Source: HGM04593 sp045647885
Lineage (GTDB): Bacteria > Bacteroidota > Bacteroidia > Bacteroidales > Bacteroidaceae
Assembly: GCA_045647885.1 (NCBI GenBank)
Contig: JAZRMX010000016.1
Span: 1-22,381 of the forward strand
Direction: 5' to 3'
DNA: 22,381 nt
Below are positions 15,537-22,381 of this stretch, piece after piece. A program made the translations under genes and the position numbers. The first letter of the stretch is position 1. Every line of letters begins with the position of its first letter. A model generated the notes under the pieces. The model saw only the letters and a list, made by a program, of their open reading frames with translations. It was not told the origin of the DNA and ran no database searches.

Positions 15537-16460
15537 TTAAATTCCACGTTTAACACGCGCTACATCCACGCCAATCTGCAAACGCAAAGCATCAACACTC
15601 TCAAACTGCAGTTCGTCGCGCAAACGGCGCACAAAAGAGACAACTATCTTCTCGTTATAAATATCGGAGGAGAAATCCAGAATATGCACCTCTGCCGTGC
15701 GCACATTAACGCCTTGCAAAGTGGGCTTTACACCAAGATTCATCACCCCCTTATATGCTTCACCGGAAACCAGCACCTCCACCTCATAAACACCATCGCG
15801 AGGAAGCATCTTCATATCATTGCTCAAAGTGATGTTTGCAGTGGGAAAACCAATGGTACGCCCAAGAGCCGCTCCGTGAGCAACAACACCTTCAATGGAA
15901 TATACACGCCCCAAAAGAGCCGCGGCAGCCTTGACATCACCAGCGGCAAGAGCTCTACGCACCTGCGACGAGCTTATCTTTTCCCCGTCAGGAGCATATT
16001 GCGCAGTCTGGAAGACATCAATACCGAGAGCCTTGCCATATTTTATATAATCATCAATACCCTCACCCTCCTGCGGACAACCAAAATGGTGGTCATAACC
16101 CACAGCAAGCAACTCCACGCCAAGTTTCTCCTTCAGAATCTCTTTCATAAAACGCTCGGCAGTCATAGAGGCCATTAAACTGTCAAAATCGAGCAGCACA
16201 CAACGCTCCACGCCCATCTGCTCCAGCACAGCCACCTTCTCTTCGTTTGTTGTGAGCAGGAAAGGCTCGCTTTGCCCACCAAAAATCAAACGAGGATGAT
16301 ACATAAAAGTTATCACACACACAGGCAAGCCACGCTGCGCAGCAGCATCACGCAACTCGTTTATCATAGCAACGTGCCCCTTATGCACACCATCGAACGA
16401 GCCTATTGTAGCCGCCACAGGCATAGCCTTTACATTATCTATATTAGTTATTATTTCCAT
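15537..16460 (-). CDS. ribF: bifunctional riboflavin kinase / FAD synthetase
   Basis: A 307-residue cytoplasmic enzyme that makes FMN from riboflavin and then FAD. The N-terminal FAD-synthetase (nucleotidyltransferase) half has IGSFDGVHKGH (residues 19-29), ITFMYHPR, GYDHHFG and ISSSQVRRAL. The C-terminal riboflavin-kinase half has GVVAHGAALGRTIGFPTANI, the Mg/ATP-binding PTAN motif, then GDGVYEV-like PRDGVYEVEV, NLGVKPT and VSFVRRLRDELQF. Length is normal for RibF. It starts 6 nt after the HAD gene and ends 7 nt before the CPBP gene, so it is the middle of a three-gene operon. No FMN riboswitch is evident upstream. Confidence 0.96.
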   Translation of the reverse strand: MEIITNIDNVKAMPVAATIGSFDGVHKGHVAMINELRDAAAQRGLPVCVITFMYHPRLIFGGQSEPFLLTTNEEKVAVLEQMGVERCVLLDFDSLMASMTAERFMKEILKEKLGVELLAVGYDHHFGCPQEGEGIDDYIKYGKALGIDVFQTAQYAPDGEKISSSQVRRALAAGDVKAAAALLGRVYSIEGVVAHGAALGRTIGFPTANITLSNDMKMLPRDGVYEVEVLVSGEAYKGVMNLGVKPTLQGVNVRTAEVHILDFSSDIYNEKIVVSFVRRLRDELQFESVDALRLQIGVDVARVKRGI

Positions 16461-16466
16461 CGCAAA

Positions 16467-17114
16467 TTACAAATCATTCATTAAACGCTCTCCCCAAGCC
16501 GAATTTCTCTCCACCAACAGAGGCTCTATACCCACGCGGGCAGCAGCCTCGCAATTAACGTCGGAATCGTCGATAAAAACAGTCTCCTCAGCCTGCAGAT
16601 TCGCCTCGGCAAGCACACGGCGAAAAATCTCCTCGTCGGGCTTGCAGAGATTCATTTTATATGAGAGGAAAACCCCGTCGAAGTAATCCTCCACGGCACG
16701 CCCCTCGAGCGCGCAGATATTTCGTGAAATAACCTCCCAATGTATCGCATTGGTATTGCTCAAAAGAAATACCTTGTACCCATCCTTGCGCAACTGCGAC
16801 AAACGTTGCCACTTATACAGCGGCAATTCACCGATAAGCGCACACCACGCATCAAGAACGTGGGCACGCAACGCACCCTGCGGCATACTCTTCACCTCCT
16901 GTGGCAATAGCGTGGTTATGTAGGCAACAAGTTCGTCTGTGGATATTCGACCGGTCTCAAAAGCCAACATCGCTTTATTGGCAAGAGAATGTGTTTCGGT
17001 GAGCATATCCTTATCCATGCCCAAGGCGGCAAAAGCAGCAAATGTACGCTCGGGATGAATATCGAGCAGAATGCCTCCTAAATCGAATATTATATTTTTC
17101 TTTTTCAACGTCAT
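16467..17114 (-). CDS. HAD superfamily (subfamily IA) phosphatase, YihX/YigB-like
   Basis: A 215-residue haloacid dehalogenase-fold hydrolase. Motif I is IIFDLGGILLD with nucleophile D11; the +2 Asp of classical phosphatases is Gly, as in YihX-type members. Motif II is LLSNTNAIHW, motif III the Lys in CKPDEEIF, and motif IV FIDDSDVNCEAA. The helical cap lies between residues 20 and 90. Family members release phosphate from sugar phosphates or small nucleotides. Its place directly before ribF makes it a candidate for the poorly defined dephosphorylation step of riboflavin synthesis, known elsewhere to be done by HAD enzymes such as YigB; this is inference from adjacency. It is first in the operon, with a possible -7 element at 17155. 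Confidence 0.9.
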   Translation of the reverse strand: MTLKKKNIIFDLGGILLDIHPERTFAAFAALGMDKDMLTETHSLANKAMLAFETGRISTDELVAYITTLLPQEVKSMPQGALRAHVLDAWCALIGELPLYKWQRLSQLRKDGYKVFLLSNTNAIHWEVISRNICALEGRAVEDYFDGVFLSYKMNLCKPDEEIFRRVLAEANLQAEETVFIDDSDVNCEAAARVGIEPLLVERNSAWGERLMNDL

Positions 17115-17154
17115 AAAATAAAGACCTATGGCTCCAGATAACTATTCTTAACTG

Positions 17155-17162
17155 CGAAGATA
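17155..17162 (-). promoter_or_regulatory. possible -7 element of the HAD-ribF-CPBP operon
   Basis: The minus strand reads TATCTTCG, identical to the element before the ABC-F gene, 41 nt before the HAD start. The -33 region shows only a T-run, so the call rests on the -7 match and its recurrence. Confidence 0.4.
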
Positions 17163-17182
17163 TATTTTTTTTCGGAAAAATC

Positions 17183-17213
17183 TTGTTTCTGTAAATAAAA
17201 TGTATTACTTTTG
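17183..17213 (+). promoter_or_regulatory. Bacteroidetes-type promoter of the tRNA gene
   Basis: TTG (17183-17185) and TACTTTTG (17206-17213) are spaced by 20 nt, with the same -7 octamer as the promoter at 13736. The start would fall near 17220, giving a short leader before the tRNA at 17240. It is divergent from the HAD operon. Confidence 0.75.
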
Positions 17214-17239
17214 CAACGTATTTCAGAAAAGAGATACTC

Positions 17240-17313
17240 GGGCTTTTAGCTCAGTTGGTTAGAGCAACAGACTCATAATCTGGAGGTCCTAGGTTCAAGC
17301 CCTAGATGGCCCA
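17240..17313 (+). tRNA. tRNA with CAU anticodon (elongator tRNA-Met or tRNA-Ile2)
   Basis: A 74-nt cloverleaf: acceptor GGGCTTT/ATGGCCC, D-arm GCTC/GAGC, anticodon loop CTCATAA with CAT at 17274-17276, and T-arm CTAGG/CCTAG with loop TTCAAGC. It is not an initiator tRNA by D-arm and anticodon stem. Elongator Met and Ile2, whose C34 is changed to lysidine by TilS, share this anticodon and cannot be told apart with certainty by eye. Pairing is imperfect: U6-U67 in the acceptor and A27-G43 at the top of the anticodon stem. CCA is not encoded (A73 is followed by CGA). Confidence 0.9.
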
Positions 17314-17315
17314 CG

Positions 17316-17346
17316 AAGCGGATAACGAAAGTTATCCGCTTTTTTT
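17316..17346 (+). terminator. intrinsic terminator of the tRNA gene
   Basis: AAGCGGATAAC and GTTATCCGCTT form an 11-bp stem around a GAAA tetraloop, followed by a T-run ending at 17346. It begins 3 nt after the mature tRNA end. Confidence 0.93.
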
Positions 17347-17373
17347 GTTGTTAAACAAGTCTTTTTCCCGTTT

Positions 17374-17613
17374 GTGCTATTGGGAATTTTCCTGTACAAC
17401 AGATATGGCAATATGGATTGCGATACAGCATTTGCAATTTGCTTTGATGACCTTAATTTAGGCACACATCTTGACATTCCAACAAATATGCCATATTATA
17501 AAAAGGGCTGGACTGAGTACTATATTGTAAATCTTATTATTTTTGTGGTACTTTACCTGTTGGCTCTGTTTGCTAATTGGTGGATAAAACGGATTATCAA
17601 AAAACACGCATAG
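17374..17613 (+). CDS. small two-helix membrane protein, possibly 5'-truncated
   Basis: A 79-residue frame with GTG at 17374; ATG 17413 would give 66 residues. I do not recognise it. It has a hydrophobic start (LLGIFLY), a polar middle (DTAFAICFDDLNLGTHLDIP, then PYYKKGWTEYYI), a strong membrane helix (VNLIIFVVLYLLALFANWW) and a basic tail (IKRIIKKHA). The frame is open upstream to a stop at 17323 in the tRNA terminator, without ATG, and codes for further hydrophobic residues there. The real N-terminus may therefore have been lost when this segment joined the tRNA. AT-rich; no promoter seen; 12 nt before the next gene. Confidence 0.5.
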   Translation: MLLGIFLYNRYGNMDCDTAFAICFDDLNLGTHLDIPTNMPYYKKGWTEYYIVNLIIFVVLYLLALFANWWIKRIIKKHA

Positions 17614-17625
17614 CACAAATATTTA

Positions 17626-18222
17626 ATGAAACGCTTTCTATTGTTCCTTTGTCTTCTCTCTTTATGCTTGGGAATAGTCTATCTGCATTTTGAGAAAAAG
17701 GTAACTCGATTTGACTTGCCAAAGGGTGAACTAAAATGGTCGAACAAAAGACCGCAAAATGCCAAGATGTGTGTTCCAGCCGCTTTTACTGATGAACAAG
17801 GACAAATTCTTGGGGCATACAGGATAAATGGAAAGACCTATGAAGCAAACAAGACAATGATAATGAGAGTCTCCTTAAAAGGGGATATGTTCTTTATCAG
17901 TAGGAAATGGATGGGTGACAATGGTTTTCAGCAACTGACATTGGTTAACAATTCAAAAGCAATGAAGTTCCACGATAAGCGGAAATATATACGCAGAGCT
18001 TTGTGTAAAGACAAGGACGGTGCTTTTATATTGCAGTCCAATTACCCAATGACAATGTCCGATTTTGCTTTAGAATGTGGCAAACGCTGTACCAATGCAA
18101 CCTACCTGGATATGGGAGAATATGGTTACGGATATATCAAAAACGGTTTTTTCACAATACCTCTCTACATTTGGGGATACTTCACAAAGCATAAACAGAC
18201 AAACTGGCTGTATATTGAATAG
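17626..18222 (+). CDS. exported protein resembling phosphodiester glycosidase (NAGPA-like) domains
   Basis: A 198-residue protein starting with a hydrophobic signal or anchor (MKRFLLFLCLLSLCLGIVYL). The layout recalls the NAGPA/phosphodiester-glycosidase domain: an early AAFTDEQGQILGAYRINGK, a middle RRALCKDKDGAFILQSN, then MTMSDFALECGKR and ATYLDMGEYGYG, where family members have T-x-x-E-A and LDGG-type motifs. The match is by pattern only, and the final LDGGGS motif is replaced by LDMGEYG. Such enzymes would uncover sugars from phosphodiesters outside the cytoplasm. AT-rich and close to the small membrane gene upstream, with which it may be co-transcribed. It may equally be an uncharacterised family. 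Confidence 0.6.
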   Translation: MKRFLLFLCLLSLCLGIVYLHFEKKVTRFDLPKGELKWSNKRPQNAKMCVPAAFTDEQGQILGAYRINGKTYEANKTMIMRVSLKGDMFFISRKWMGDNGFQQLTLVNNSKAMKFHDKRKYIRRALCKDKDGAFILQSNYPMTMSDFALECGKRCTNATYLDMGEYGYGYIKNGFFTIPLYIWGYFTKHKQTNWLYIE

Positions 18223-18230
18223 AATTTGTA

Positions 18231-18420
18231 ATGAAACGTTCGCTTCTTGCAATCATATAAACAGCTATTATTCTGCAGTTTATGCAACACATTCAGGATT
18301 ATTGACAACAGCCAACCCGGTGATATTAACACCAAGACACACACCTGGAATCTTTGTATAGACAAGGAGGGAACGACAATGTTCTCTCCATTTTTATGTT
18401 TCCCTCGCCCGGTAAAATAA
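18231..18420 (+). pseudogene. decayed lipoprotein-like remnant
   Basis: The ATG at 18231 reads MKRSLLAII and stops at 18258. A second frame over the same region reads FCSLCNTFRII, with a lipobox-like LCN, then INTKTHTWNLCIDKEGTT and a stop at 18418-18420. Joined by a frameshift, the pieces would make a short lipoprotein beginning like many in this group. No intact ORF fits, so a frameshifted remnant is the best reading; chance coding-like sequence cannot be excluded. In the rest of the 328-nt gap (18421-18550) I see only a T-rich stretch and an 18-codon ORF at 18478 that I do not trust. Confidence 0.3.
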
Positions 18421-18550
18421 GATTTTGATGCGCACGCTTGCAATTTTCACTTTTTTTGCCCATTTTTACAAAGATTTATGTGCGTGAGCGCGGAAGAGCA
18501 ATGCACAAAACCGGCAGAGATAATTGATAACTAACTACATATTAACTATT

Positions 18551-21500
18551 ATGATTAAAAGAATTTATTTACTTTTGATTGTTTTATGTGCTTTTATCGG
18601 TATAAAGGCACAGGCTCCCACGTTCTCAACCGAGGCAGAACCCGTGTGGTACTACATCCAGTTCAAGACAGGAGGAGCAATTCTTGGCGACCAGGGTGAC
18701 GGAAGCAACCTCGCCACTATGAAAGCCGCTGCAAGCCCCAACCAATGGGCGCTCATCGGTAATTCAAGCAATTTCTACCTGAAGAGCCGTTGGGGCAATT
18801 ATGTCTACTTTGCCGACGGCCGTTTCAAGGCAAGTTCCACAAACAAGACAGAGCTTAAGCTCATCAGCAGCCCCACCAACAGTGGCTACTATGAGATTCA
18901 GCGTACCACAGAATCCAATTCAATGAACCAGCACGGTGGTTCAGGAGTGGGCAGAGAGCTTGGCGAGTGGGGTGCAGGCGACACAAACAACCCTCTCTCA
19001 TTCATAACAGAGATGCCGGCTCCCGTACCCAACATCTTCAGCTATGACGATGCTCCCGTTTACTACTACCTGCAGTTCTGCAACGGAGAGAATGTGTTGA
19101 TTGACAACGGCAATGGTGCCAACATTACCACTGCAGCCATCAGCAACAACACAAAGAACCAGTGGATACTCATCGGTAGCCCCGATATGTTCTATATGAA
19201 GAGCCATGCCGGTAACTACGTTTACTACAATGGTTCGTTGTTCACAACATCGGCAACAGAAAAAACTGCACTCAAACTTGTTTCAACAGGCAATGCCACA
19301 TATTCAGGCGCATACGAGATACAGCGTAAAGACCAGTCAAAGAGTATGAACCAGAATGGTTCTACCTCGGCAGGCGCAACCATTACAGAGTGGAATGCGG
19401 GCGACAACAACAACCCCTTGACAATAAACCCCGCGTCGCCCATTGTGCCCCAATTCAGCACAAGTGACAATGAGCAGATGTATATCCTCCACTACACAAA
19501 GACCGACAAATTCCTTACAACCGCAGCTGCTGGTGAAAAACCCGCTCCTCAAGCACCTATGGTGAAGAAGGAGAATTTGTGGAAACTAATAGGTACTAAA
19601 GACAATTTCCAGATTCAGGGCAGCAACGGCAAGTTCCTCTCTGTTTCGGGAACAAACCCCATTATGTCCGACACCGAATATGCCGCAGGATGGAAACTCG
19701 TGGAGACAAACATCTCAAGCAACCCCTACAAATGGGAGATTCACTCGGCCGACGAGAGCCTCACAAAGAAGAAACTGCAAGGTAAAGCAGCCGGCCTCAC
19801 CCTGCAGAGCACAAACGTGAGCGCATACTATGTGGTGGAATTCGTTACCCCCGAGGAGGTAAAAGCTATGCACGACGACTTCAACGTAACAGGCATAGAG
19901 AACTATACCCCCGAACATAAACACACATTGTGGTACACAATACCTGCATCACTCACAGGCGTAAGCAACCCCTGGATGGAGTACTCTCTGCCCATTGGTA
20001 ACGGCCAGTTCGGAGCATCGCTCTTCGGTGGCATACAGTACGACAGAATCCAGTTCAACGAAAAGACACTCTGGAGCGGTGGCCCCAGCCAGTATGGTAT
20101 ATACGAGAACTTCGGTAACGTATACGTTGAGGATATGAGCTACGAGTTCGGTTATGAAGCTACAAACGGCATCACCGACTACTACCGTCAGCTCGACCTC
20201 GAGACTGCAACAGGAACCGTATCTTACAAGAACAGCGACAAGAGCGTATCATACAAACGCGAATATATCGCCAGCTACCCCGACAAGGCAGTAATCTTCC
20301 GCTACACAGCAAGTGAGGATGGCAAAATAAGCCTCCGCTTCACAATGGAGAGCGGTAAGCCCGGTATTGTTGCCGAGACAACCTATAGCGACGGTTGCGC
20401 CGACTTCAGCGGTTCATTGCAGACAATCAGCTACGCAGCACACCTGAAGGTTGTACCCGACGGCGGTAAGATGACAAGCAACGAGAAAGGCATTCTTGTT
20501 GAGGGTGCAAACTCCGTATTGGTTATTCTGGTAGGTATTACCGACTTTGTAGCCGACCAGATATCACACGTTTCGGGACGCAAATTCCTCCTCCCCTCCG
20601 ATGCAGCGACACAGGCAGCAGAGGTGGCATCACAAGGTTGGGATGCAATATACGAGAAGCACATTGCCGACTATGCACAATACTACGACCGCGTATCGTT
20701 TGAAATTGCCGGAACCGAGAACGTAATGCCCACCAACACAATGGTCGATGCTTACAACGCCGGCAGTATGAGCGGCAACCTAATGCTCGAGCAGCTCTAC
20801 TTCCACTTCGGACGCTACCTCGAGATTTCATCGTCACGTGGTGTAGACCTCCCCAGCAACCTGCAGGGTATTTGGAACGACCGCTCTGACGCTCCATGGC
20901 ACAGCGACATCCACGCCAACATCAACGTACAGATGAACTACTGGCCTGCAGAGCCCACCAACTTGAGCGAAATGCACGTACCCTTTCTCAACTATATCAT
21001 CAACGAGGCGTCACAGCCCGAGTGGAAGGAGAGAGCTAACATTTCGGGACAGGCACGCGGCTGGACCTGCCTCACCGAGAACAACATCTTCGGCGGTATC
21101 AGCGGCTTTGCACCCAACTACGTTATTGCCAACGCTTGGTACGTAACACACCTGTGGCAGCACTACCGCTACACACTCGACAAAGAGTTCCTTGCCAAGG
21201 CATTCCCCGCAATGCTTGGAGCTGCACAGTTCTGGGCCGACCGTATGATTCTTGCCGATGATGCTACCTACGAGTGCCCCAAAGAGTACTCACCCGAGCA
21301 TGGTCCCGGCAGCGAGAATGCCGTAGCACACGCACAGCAGCTTGCCTGGGAGGCTCTCGACAACACCATCAAGGCAGCTAACATTTTGGGCGGCGTTGAG
21401 GCCGGCATCATCACAGAGGCCGACTACCAGCTCATCACCGACCGTTTCAGCAAGATGGATAAAGGACTTGCAACAGAAACCTATACAGGCGACTGGGGCA

Positions 21501-22381
21501 GCACCTATAACGGCGTGACAACCGGCAGCAAAATTATCCGCGAGTGGAAGTACAGCAAGTTCACCGCATCGAACGATAGAGGACACCGTCACATGTCACA
21601 CCTGATGGCACTCTATCCCTTCGGCCAGATTACACCCAGCAGCGACCTCTTCGAGCCCGCAATCAACTCAATGAAATTGCGTGGTGACGAATCAACCGGT
21701 TGGTCAATGGGTTGGAAGATTAACCTTTGGGCACGCGCATTGATGGGCGACCGCTCACACACCATCCTCAAGAAAGCATTGAAGCACTCAACATCTTACG
21801 GAACCAACCAGTATGCAGGTGGTATCTATTACAACCTCTACGACTCACACGCGCCCTTCCAGATTGACGGAAACTTCGGTGCAACATCTGGTATTGCCGA
21901 GATGTTGTTGCAGAGCCACACCGACACCTTGCAGATTCTCCCCGCATTGCCTTCGGCTTGGAGCGCAGGAGAGGTTGAAGGTCTGAAGGCTGTGGGCGAC
22001 TTCACAGTAAGCATCAAGTGGGAGGAGAGCAAAGCCGAACTCATAAGCATAGACAACAACCAGGGCCAGCCCCTCTTTGTAAACTACCCCGGCCTTGAGA
22101 ACGCTACATTTGTTGTAAACAACAGAGTGGCAAGCGCACAGAAGATAAACGACAACGTTTACTGCGTACCCAGCAAAGCAAAGGACAAGGTTGATATCTA
22201 CTTTGGCGAAGTACCCGAGGATGTACAAACAGGCATCATAGGTGACATCACTGGCGACGGCATTGTTAACGTAGGTGACGTAACAAGTATTGTAGCTATG
22301 ATTGTAGACGAGTCTTTGGCAACAATCAATGGCGATATCAACAACGACGGTGTAGTTAACGTAGGTGATGTTACTTACCTT
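18551..22381 (+). CDS. exported GH95 alpha-L-fucosidase family protein with dockerin-like C-terminus (3' end outside window)
   Basis: 1277 residues are visible without a stop. A signal peptide (IYLLLIVLCAFIGIKAQA) directs export. Three related units of about 138 residues begin near 32, 170 and 310 (VWYYIQF, VYYYLQF, MYILHYTK) and share an NQWALIG-like strand, LKS/MKS and EIQR; they look like beta-trefoil or other sugar-binding modules. The GH95 domain runs from L460 to about 1230. NINVQMNYW (N790, N792), SPEHGP (E916) and FQIDGNFG (D1106) match the Asn pair, general acid Glu and Asp of Bifidobacterium AfcA. Two dockerin-type calcium loops (1231-1243, 1261-1273) follow. It would release fucose, or L-galactose as in some GH95, from host or plant glycans outside the cytoplasm. 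Monocistronic start; no convincing promoter seen. Confidence 0.92.
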   Translation, partial: MIKRIYLLLIVLCAFIGIKAQAPTFSTEAEPVWYYIQFKTGGAILGDQGDGSNLATMKAAASPNQWALIGNSSNFYLKSRWGNYVYFADGRFKASSTNKTELKLISSPTNSGYYEIQRTTESNSMNQHGGSGVGRELGEWGAGDTNNPLSFITEMPAPVPNIFSYDDAPVYYYLQFCNGENVLIDNGNGANITTAAISNNTKNQWILIGSPDMFYMKSHAGNYVYYNGSLFTTSATEKTALKLVSTGNATYSGAYEIQRKDQSKSMNQNGSTSAGATITEWNAGDNNNPLTINPASPIVPQFSTSDNEQMYILHYTKTDKFLTTAAAGEKPAPQAPMVKKENLWKLIGTKDNFQIQGSNGKFLSVSGTNPIMSDTEYAAGWKLVETNISSNPYKWEIHSADESLTKKKLQGKAAGLTLQSTNVSAYYVVEFVTPEEVKAMHDDFNVTGIENYTPEHKHTLWYTIPASLTGVSNPWMEYSLPIGNGQFGASLFGGIQYDRIQFNEKTLWSGGPSQYGIYENFGNVYVEDMSYEFGYEATNGITDYYRQLDLETATGTVSYKNSDKSVSYKREYIASYPDKAVIFRYTASEDGKISLRFTMESGKPGIVAETTYSDGCADFSGSLQTISYAAHLKVVPDGGKMTSNEKGILVEGANSVLVILVGITDFVADQISHVSGRKFLLPSDAATQAAEVASQGWDAIYEKHIADYAQYYDRVSFEIAGTENVMPTNTMVDAYNAGSMSGNLMLEQLYFHFGRYLEISSSRGVDLPSNLQGIWNDRSDAPWHSDIHANINVQMNYWPAEPTNLSEMHVPFLNYIINEASQPEWKERANISGQARGWTCLTENNIFGGISGFAPNYVIANAWYVTHLWQHYRYTLDKEFLAKAFPAMLGAAQFWADRMILADDATYECPKEYSPEHGPGSENAVAHAQQLAWEALDNTIKAANILGGVEAGIITEADYQLITDRFSKMDKGLATETYTGDWGSTYNGVTTGSKIIREWKYSKFTASNDRGHRHMSHLMALYPFGQITPSSDLFEPAINSMKLRGDESTGWSMGWKINLWARALMGDRSHTILKKALKHSTSYGTNQYAGGIYYNLYDSHAPFQIDGNFGATSGIAEMLLQSHTDTLQILPALPSAWSAGEVEGLKAVGDFTVSIKWEESKAELISIDNNQGQPLFVNYPGLENATFVVNNRVASAQKINDNVYCVPSKAKDKVDIYFGEVPEDVQTGIIGDITGDGIVNVGDVTSIVAMIVDESLATINGDINNDGVVNVGDVTYL

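Noticed and set aside
14684..15553. Plus-strand 289-codon ORF opposite the CPBP gene
   Set aside because: His- and Gln-rich shadow; the minus strand has all CPBP catalytic motifs.
18478..18534. 18-codon ORF before the GH95 gene as a leader peptide
   Set aside because: No attenuator-like structure or codon bias; likely chance.

Overview
The window looks like chromosomal DNA of a Bacteroidales bacterium, probably from the gut; I cannot settle family or genus. The evidence is: starts with A-rich leaders and no clear Shine-Dalgarno; promoters of the Bacteroidetes type (TTG, then about 20 nt, then TACTTTTG) before the tRNA at 17240 and the nucleotidyltransferase at 13786; and a secreted GH95 fucosidase ending in dockerin-type repeats.

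Region 1 (1-11940) is a cell-surface polysaccharide locus read rightward. It starts with the tail of an unidentified gene cut by the window edge. Then come an ECF sigma factor, two GT2 glycosyltransferases, three GT4 glycosyltransferases (one of the DUF1972/rhamnosyltransferase type), two membrane acyltransferase-3 proteins, a nucleotidyltransferase/thymidylate-kinase-like fusion, an aminoglycoside-phosphotransferase-fold kinase and a left-handed beta-helix acyltransferase. From 4021 to 11940 the genes abut or overlap by 4-14 nt and are probably one transcript. It ends at a 26-bp perfect stem shared with the convergent ABC-F gene. Base composition is patchy: the two acyltransferases, the GT2 at 4997, the first fragment and the endonuclease gene are visibly AT-richer than their neighbours.

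Inside this locus, at 2009-2670, a small DUF559 (Vsr-like) endonuclease gene lies between two direct repeats of about 150 bp. Each repeat is internally palindromic. The left copy begins with an in-frame ghost of the last seven codons of a DUF559 gene. This is the best candidate here for an under-described mobile or recombining unit. A second pattern is a run of seven G in each of three AT-rich genes (4183, 5645, 7918); in both acyltransferases loss of one G gives an immediate TAA.

Region 2 (12018-17114) is housekeeping: an ABC-F ATPase (minus), a MurU-like sugar-phosphate nucleotidyltransferase (plus), then a leftward operon of a HAD phosphatase, ribF and a CPBP intramembrane protease. The convergent nucleotidyltransferase and CPBP genes share a 38-bp perfect palindrome.

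Region 3 (17183-18550) holds a CAU-anticodon tRNA with promoter and terminator. It is followed by an AT-rich patch: a small membrane protein that may have lost its 5' end, a signal-bearing protein resembling phosphodiester glycosidases, and a decayed lipoprotein-like remnant. In the rest of the gap to 18550 I see no gene and no convincing promoter.

Region 4 (18551-22381) is a large exported GH95 protein, open at the window end: signal peptide, three N-terminal repeat domains, the catalytic domain with all expected active-site residues, and dockerin-like calcium loops.
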